64,000 nucleotides of DNA, taken from positions 1 to 64,000 of the forward strand of contig NZ_PVXP01000011.1 of the NCBI RefSeq assembly GCF_002995845.1. Direction: 5' to 3'. Origin of the DNA: Clostridium luticellarii. GTDB lineage: Bacteria; Bacillota; Clostridia; Clostridiales; Clostridiaceae. The notes under the pieces are model-generated. The model was not told where the DNA came from. It did not search any database and saw nothing but the letters and a program-made list of their open reading frames with translations. Positions 60,398-64,000 of this stretch are shown piece after piece. Made by a program: the position numbers and the translations under genes. Within the stretch, counting starts at the first letter, position 1, and each line of letters opens with the position of its first letter.

Positions 60398-61849
60398 CTA
60401 CTCTCTATCCGCCTGTGAGGCTGTTTTCAATGACGATTTTTTATATGCAGCCAAAAACAGCGTGGGGATTGCAGCTGCTGCGGTGAAGCCGATAGCCCAC
60501 CAGAACGAGACGTTGAAGGAATGGGCAAGGGCATGAAGATCGGAGCCGGCCTGGCCCGTCATCTGCTGCTGGGCTACTGTGGCAAGGATAGCTGACCCGA
60601 AAGCCCCGCCGATGGTCTGAAAAATCCTCGTGGCGATGCTGGCGTGGGGGACCTGCTCTCTTGGAAGTCCGATATAAGCGGACATCATAATTGCAATCAG
60701 CAAGCCACCAAGCCCCGCCCCTCTGATAAGCAGAGCAGCAGCCAGAAAGATCAGACTCGTATCCACACCCGCAAAAGCAAAGGGCAGAGTTCCTACTGCA
60801 ATAGCAGCAAGACTAATCAGCACAATGTTGCGTGAACCGTTACGGTCGGCCACTTTACCGGCCCAGCTTCTGGTGAGCAGCATTCCTATTCCCTGTGGAA
60901 GCAGCCACAATCCGGCATACAGGGCACTTGCCCCACGCACCTCCTGATAATAAAGAGGCAGCATCAGCATAGCCCCGTTGGTGATGATCCCGCACAGGAT
61001 CAGCAGTATATTGGAAGCGGAAAAATTGGCGGATTTGAATAATCGCACATTCAGAGCCGGTTCGCGTTTTGTCTTCAATGCATAGACAACATAGGATGCC
61101 ATCAAAACCATGCCGATGATAAGAGGGACATAGACTGTACTACTACTTAAACCCCCATGGCTGGCAACCTGTGCAATGCCGTAAATCAGAAGGGCAAACG
61201 CAGGAGAAAGCAAAAGCATGCCCATCACATCAAGGGAGGCCTTCTTTTCCAAATGCTTATCGGCCGGTATTCCCCACAAAGCCAACGGAATGGCTATGAT
61301 GCAGATTGGAATATTGACAAAGAAAATCGCCCGCCAGCTTAAGCTGTTTACGATAACCCCGCCTAATACCGGCCCAAGGATCGGCCCCAGCAGAGCGGGA
61401 ACACTGACGATGGACATGATCCGCCCCAGGTTGCGTCCTCCGGAAACTTGTACAAGCTCTGTCTGTAATGTGGGCATCAGCAATCCCGTGCCGATTCCCT
61501 GGATAACGGCAAAACTGATTAAACTCTGGATGTTCCAGGACAGCATGGCAAGCACAGAACCGGCCAAAAAGATCGTCACGGAAAAGATATAGGAGTGTTT
61601 GCATCCAAATCGCTTGGTGGCCCAGCCTGAAATTGGAACAGTCAGTCCCATTGCCAGAACGTATCCCGTCGTAATCCACTGCACAGCAGAAATGGTTGCC
61701 TTCATTTCAATTGCAATGGTATGAATGGCCACATTGACCATGGTGGTATCGAAAAGTGGTGCAAGCGCACCGACTACCAGAATGATGGCAACCCTGAGCA
61801 CCATTGGATCGAGTTTTTCTTTTGCCGGTTTTACATTTTCTATATTCAT
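60398..61849 (-). CDS. DHA2-family (EmrB/QacA-type) MFS drug efflux pump, GC-rich
   Basis: 483 residues with about fourteen helices. Family signatures are LAPLFDTTMVNVAI (motif D1), WATKRFGCKHSYIF (motif A), and LGPILGPVLGGVIVNSLSWRAIFFVNIPI (motif C). It exports a drug or toxic metabolite with protons. The coding region is clearly GC-richer than all neighbours (for example around 60420-60700), with Ala-rich GC-ending codons, while its promoter is AT-rich. Acquisition from another Firmicute is likely. AAAGGAG precedes the ATG. Two matching operators lie at its promoter but no regulator gene is beside it. Confidence 0.92.
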   Translation of the reverse strand: MNIENVKPAKEKLDPMVLRVAIILVVGALAPLFDTTMVNVAIHTIAIEMKATISAVQWITTGYVLAMGLTVPISGWATKRFGCKHSYIFSVTIFLAGSVLAMLSWNIQSLISFAVIQGIGTGLLMPTLQTELVQVSGGRNLGRIMSIVSVPALLGPILGPVLGGVIVNSLSWRAIFFVNIPICIIAIPLALWGIPADKHLEKKASLDVMGMLLLSPAFALLIYGIAQVASHGGLSSSTVYVPLIIGMVLMASYVVYALKTKREPALNVRLFKSANFSASNILLILCGIITNGAMLMLPLYYQEVRGASALYAGLWLLPQGIGMLLTRSWAGKVADRNGSRNIVLISLAAIAVGTLPFAFAGVDTSLIFLAAALLIRGAGLGGLLIAIMMSAYIGLPREQVPHASIATRIFQTIGGAFGSAILATVAQQQMTGQAGSDLHALAHSFNVSFWWAIGFTAAAAIPTLFLAAYKKSSLKTASQADRE

Positions 61850-61875
61850 GAGAAAACTCCTTTCATAGCCATAAT

Positions 61876-61894
61876 AAGAAACATTAAGTTTCTT
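61876..61894. promoter_or_regulatory. Operator 1 of the DHA2 pump
   Basis: AAGAAACATTAAGTTTCTT, a perfect 7-5-7 inverted repeat at about +2 to +20 of the predicted transcript. Confidence 0.65.
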
Positions 61895-61902
61895 TTAAGG
61901 CT

Positions 61903-61931
61903 ATGATATAATTAATACAGAGCTTTGTCAA
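61903..61931 (-). promoter_or_regulatory. Promoter of the DHA2 pump
   Basis: Minus-strand TTGACA (61931-61926) and TATCAT (61908-61903), spacing 17. Confidence 0.75.
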
Positions 61932-61932
61932 T

Positions 61933-61951
61933 AGAAAACTTTGGGTTTCTT
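61933..61951. promoter_or_regulatory. Operator 2 of the DHA2 pump (imperfect)
   Basis: AGAAAACTTTGGGTTTCTT resembles operator 1 with a shifted left arm. It lies just upstream of the -35 and touches the end of the ATPase remnant. Confidence 0.4.
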
Positions 61952-62254
61952 ATATATTTTTAACTTTCATTACTCTCACTGCATTTATTATAGCAAGTAT
62001 AGTAACACCCACATCAGCAAAAACTGCCTCCCACAAAGTCGCTATTCCCCCAGCTCCTAAAATAAGAACTATTATTTTAACTGACATAGCCAGTATTATA
62101 TTCTGCCACACTATTTTTCTTGTTCTTTTAGCAATTTTTACAGCAGCAACTATCTTTGAAGGCTCATCTGTCATTACCACTACATCAGCGGCTTCTATTG
62201 CAGCATCCGAACCAAGTCCTCCCATAGCTATTCCTATATCTCCTATGTTTGACT
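61950..62254 (-). pseudogene. 3' remnant of a metal-exporting P1B-type ATPase
   Basis: About 100 codons matching the last part of CadA/ZntA-type ATPases: SNIGDIGIAMGGLGSDAAIEAADVVVMTDEPSKIVAAVKIAKRTRKIVWQN, then the final two helices and INAVRVMKVKNI. Immediately upstream, in frame, is a TAA (near 62260) and no ATPase core, so the gene is 5'-truncated. An ATG at 62225 could start a 91-residue peptide, but without DKTG and CPC it cannot pump. It is clearly different in sequence from the complete-looking ATPase at 62497, so it is not a simple duplicate. Confidence 0.85.
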
Positions 62255-62314
62255 TTTAAGAATCGAAAAAAGCCTGAAAGGATATTGTTATCCCAACGAA
62301 CTTTTAATATAATA

Positions 62315-62491
62315 TTATAAACTTATTTTAATAATTGAGATTATTATAAATAAAATACCGATACCGATACATATTTTATATACTTTTTTAGATTCATTAT
62401 CATTTTTCTCTTTGATTGAATAATAAATTCCTGAGCAAGTTAACCCTATACCTAATACAAGAAATAGAATTAAAAGTAATATTGATTTCAT
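62315..62491 (-). CDS. Small hypothetical membrane protein
   Basis: 58 residues from ATG 62491, 9 bases after GGGGAG. Two hydrophobic helices (ILLLILFLVLGIGLTCSGIYYSI and ICIGIGILFIIISIIKI) with a charged loop KEKNDNESKKVYK. It begins 5 bases after the P-type ATPase stop and is probably co-transcribed. No family recognised; it could be an accessory subunit of the pump. Confidence 0.65.
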   Translation of the reverse strand: MKSILLLILFLVLGIGLTCSGIYYSIKEKNDNESKKVYKICIGIGILFIIISIIKISL

Positions 62492-62496
62492 AAAGT

Positions 62497-64000
62497 TTAT
62501 CTCCCCTTCCAATTTAATAACAACGATGAATTTAAAATGACCAATACTGAACCTGCATTATGTACAAGTGCACCTACTACCGGACCTAATACTCCTAATA
62601 CAGCCAAAACAACAGCTATAAAATTCAATGTCATGGAAAATGTTAAATTCAACTTGATGGTTTTTGTTACTTTTTTAGCTAGGCTTAATAAGTGAGGTAT
62701 ACATTTTATATCATCTCTAATAAGTGCAATATCAGCTGCATCAATTGCAATGTCACTGCCAATTCCACCCATAGCTATTCCGACATAGGCTTTTTTTAAT
62801 GCTAAAGCGTCATTGACGCCGTCACCAACCATACATACAGGTTCATTTTTGTTTTGGTATTTTTCTATTGCAGATATTTTATCTTCCGGCAGGCAATTAG
62901 AACATACATCATCTATCCCCACAAGTTTTGCAATATGACATGCTGCCTGGTTGTTATCTCCTGTAAGCAAAATACTTTTTACCTCATTTCTTTCAATATT
63001 TTTAATCATGTCAACGGCATCTTCCCTGAGAGTATCAGAAAGTGCTATAAATCCTGATGCATTACCATTAATTGATATATACATAATTGTACAGCCGTCA
63101 TCCTTATATCTAGAGGTCTTTTCCTCCATTTGTTCTGGTATGGAAATATTATTATCTGCCATCATTTCTATATTTCCGACAAGAATTGAATGATTTACTA
63201 TTTCAGCTTGTACGCCTCTACCGGCAATTACCTTAAATTCATCAGGCTCATTAATTGAAACATTGGAAATGTTTCTTATATGCTCAATTATTGCCTTACC
63301 GAGAGGATGTTCAGATCGAATTTCTGCTGATGCCGTCAATTGTAATAATTTTTCCTTGGATATACTTGGATTAAAACTTTCCACTGTGGTAACGGATAGT
63401 TGTCCATATGTAAGTGTACCTGTTTTATCAAAAGATATTCTTTGTATATTTGCCAGTCTTTCCAGGGCATCTCCCTCACGTATCAAGATGCCGTATTTTG
63501 TTGCATTTCCTATACCTGCCATTATAGCTGTAGGAGTTGCAAGGACTAGTGCACATGGACAAAATACAACCAATATTGTTACAGAACGTATTATTTCACC
63601 TGTAGCAAACCATGTGAGAATTGCTGCGCTCAAGGCACCTGCCACAATCCAGGTAGCCCATCTGTCTGCAACCCCAACTATTTTTGCTTTACTTGCATCT
63701 GCTGATCTTACAAGTTTTATCATTCTCTGCAGAGAACTATCTTCACCGAGTTTTACAGCTTTCATATCAAAAGTTCCAAATTGATTTAAAGTTCCACTAA
63801 ATACCTGATCTCCAGTTTCTTTATCAACCGGGAGTGATTCGCCTGTCATTACTGACTGATCAATAGAAGTTTTACCGCTTATGATTATTCCGTCTACAGC
63901 TACGATCTCTCCTGCTAAAACTCTTATAATATCTCCTATCTGGACTTTGCTTGCAGGAATTATTTGCTCTGTACCATTTCTTACAACTCTTGCAACCTGA
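62497..64000 (-). CDS. Heavy-metal P1B-type ATPase (Cd/Zn/Pb type), 5' end outside window
   Basis: About 500 residues of the C-terminal part are in the window; the frame stays open to the last base, beginning QVARVVRNGTEQIIP. Actuator motif TGES, CPC ion motif FCPCALVLATPTA, phosphorylation motif FDKTGTLTYG, SEHPLGKAI (HP motif), GDGVNDALALKKA and NAGSVLVILNSSLLLNWKGR are present. It exports soft divalent metals such as Cd2+, Zn2+ or Pb2+ (CadA/ZntA-like). The N-terminal metal-binding domains lie outside. The last-helix Asp of many Zn/Cd pumps is not evident, so specificity is open. Confidence 0.92.
   Translation of the reverse strand, partial: QVARVVRNGTEQIIPASKVQIGDIIRVLAGEIVAVDGIIISGKTSIDQSVMTGESLPVDKETGDQVFSGTLNQFGTFDMKAVKLGEDSSLQRMIKLVRSADASKAKIVGVADRWATWIVAGALSAAILTWFATGEIIRSVTILVVFCPCALVLATPTAIMAGIGNATKYGILIREGDALERLANIQRISFDKTGTLTYGQLSVTTVESFNPSISKEKLLQLTASAEIRSEHPLGKAIIEHIRNISNVSINEPDEFKVIAGRGVQAEIVNHSILVGNIEMMADNNISIPEQMEEKTSRYKDDGCTIMYISINGNASGFIALSDTLREDAVDMIKNIERNEVKSILLTGDNNQAACHIAKLVGIDDVCSNCLPEDKISAIEKYQNKNEPVCMVGDGVNDALALKKAYVGIAMGGIGSDIAIDAADIALIRDDIKCIPHLLSLAKKVTKTIKLNLTFSMTLNFIAVVLAVLGVLGPVVGALVHNAGSVLVILNSSLLLNWKGR

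Noticed and set aside
60644-61679. Several open frames opposite the GC-rich DHA2 pump, including one of about 140 codons
   Set aside because: They arise from high GC in the other frames; composition and lack of start signals mark them as non-coding.
1-64000. rRNA, tRNA, prophage or insertion sequences
   Set aside because: No transposase, integrase or phage genes and no tRNA/rRNA-like stretches were found on reading; a tRNA scan would settle the tRNA question.

Overview
The window is AT-rich chromosomal DNA of an endospore-forming, motile anaerobe, most likely a Clostridium sensu stricto. Supporting signs are a GerA/GerC/GerB germinant receptor operon, three-repeat cell-wall-binding (CWB2, PF04122) surface proteins, stand-alone AICAR transformylase under a ZTP riboswitch, a T-box leader, Feo iron uptake with duplicated FeoA, many GTG/TTG starts behind strong AGGAGG-type sites, and chemotaxis/c-di-GMP genes. 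The species cannot be fixed from sequence reading alone; an acetogenic/solventogenic Clostridium is a guess. No rRNA, tRNA, CRISPR array, prophage or insertion sequence was seen.

Layout. 1-2.3 kb: GlnK/GlnL-like two-component pair. 2.3-5.3 kb: Feo ferrous-iron operon (minus strand) with a Fur box. 5.4-11.6 kb: metal and ion block: an orphan infC probably starting at ATT, an Nramp-UspA fusion, NhaC, a divergent Nramp relative, and an XRE regulator with a perfect palindrome next to it. 11.7-16.3 kb: purine nucleoside phosphorylase, MetA, the AmmeMemoRadiSam pair and YnfA. 16.5-19.6 kb: a two-gene secreted/surface operon behind a second Fur box. 19.7-21.5 kb: PadR, DUF1048 and YidC-like operon. 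21.6-28.4 kb: glycosyltransferase, MFS protein, a chemoreceptor with an N-terminal 16-residue tandem repeat, and an EAL-CBS-GGDEF protein. 28.5-32.4 kb: wall-anchored purple-acid-type phosphatase and YibE/F protein, divergent, each with its own PHO box.

32.4-36.9 kb: GntR-controlled catabolic operon (AllA-like, SDR, 2-hydroxyacid dehydrogenase, OFA-family MFS). 37-41.9 kb: soluble chemoreceptor, BrnQ, and AsnB under an Asn-specific T-box. 41.9-46.3 kb: unknown gene and ger operon. 46.5-50.2 kb: OatA-like acyltransferase and two bacterial PH-domain proteins. 50.3-54 kb: MFS+TetR and MFS+MarR cassettes. 54-60.3 kb: lantibiotic-type ABC transporter, purH and a two-component system, with matching direct repeats upstream of the ABC operon and the two-component system. 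60.4-64 kb: a visibly GC-richer DHA2 efflux pump, a broken P-type ATPase remnant, a small membrane protein and the 3' part of a second metal P-type ATPase that runs off the window.

Common themes are metal homeostasis (Fur, Feo, two Nramp proteins, metal ATPases), phosphate response, envelope defence and small-molecule efflux. The least understood parts are the Fur-box surface operon, the back-to-back PHO-box pair with YibE/F, and the repeat-bearing chemoreceptor. Functions are assigned from motifs and family resemblance by eye; no database search was run.
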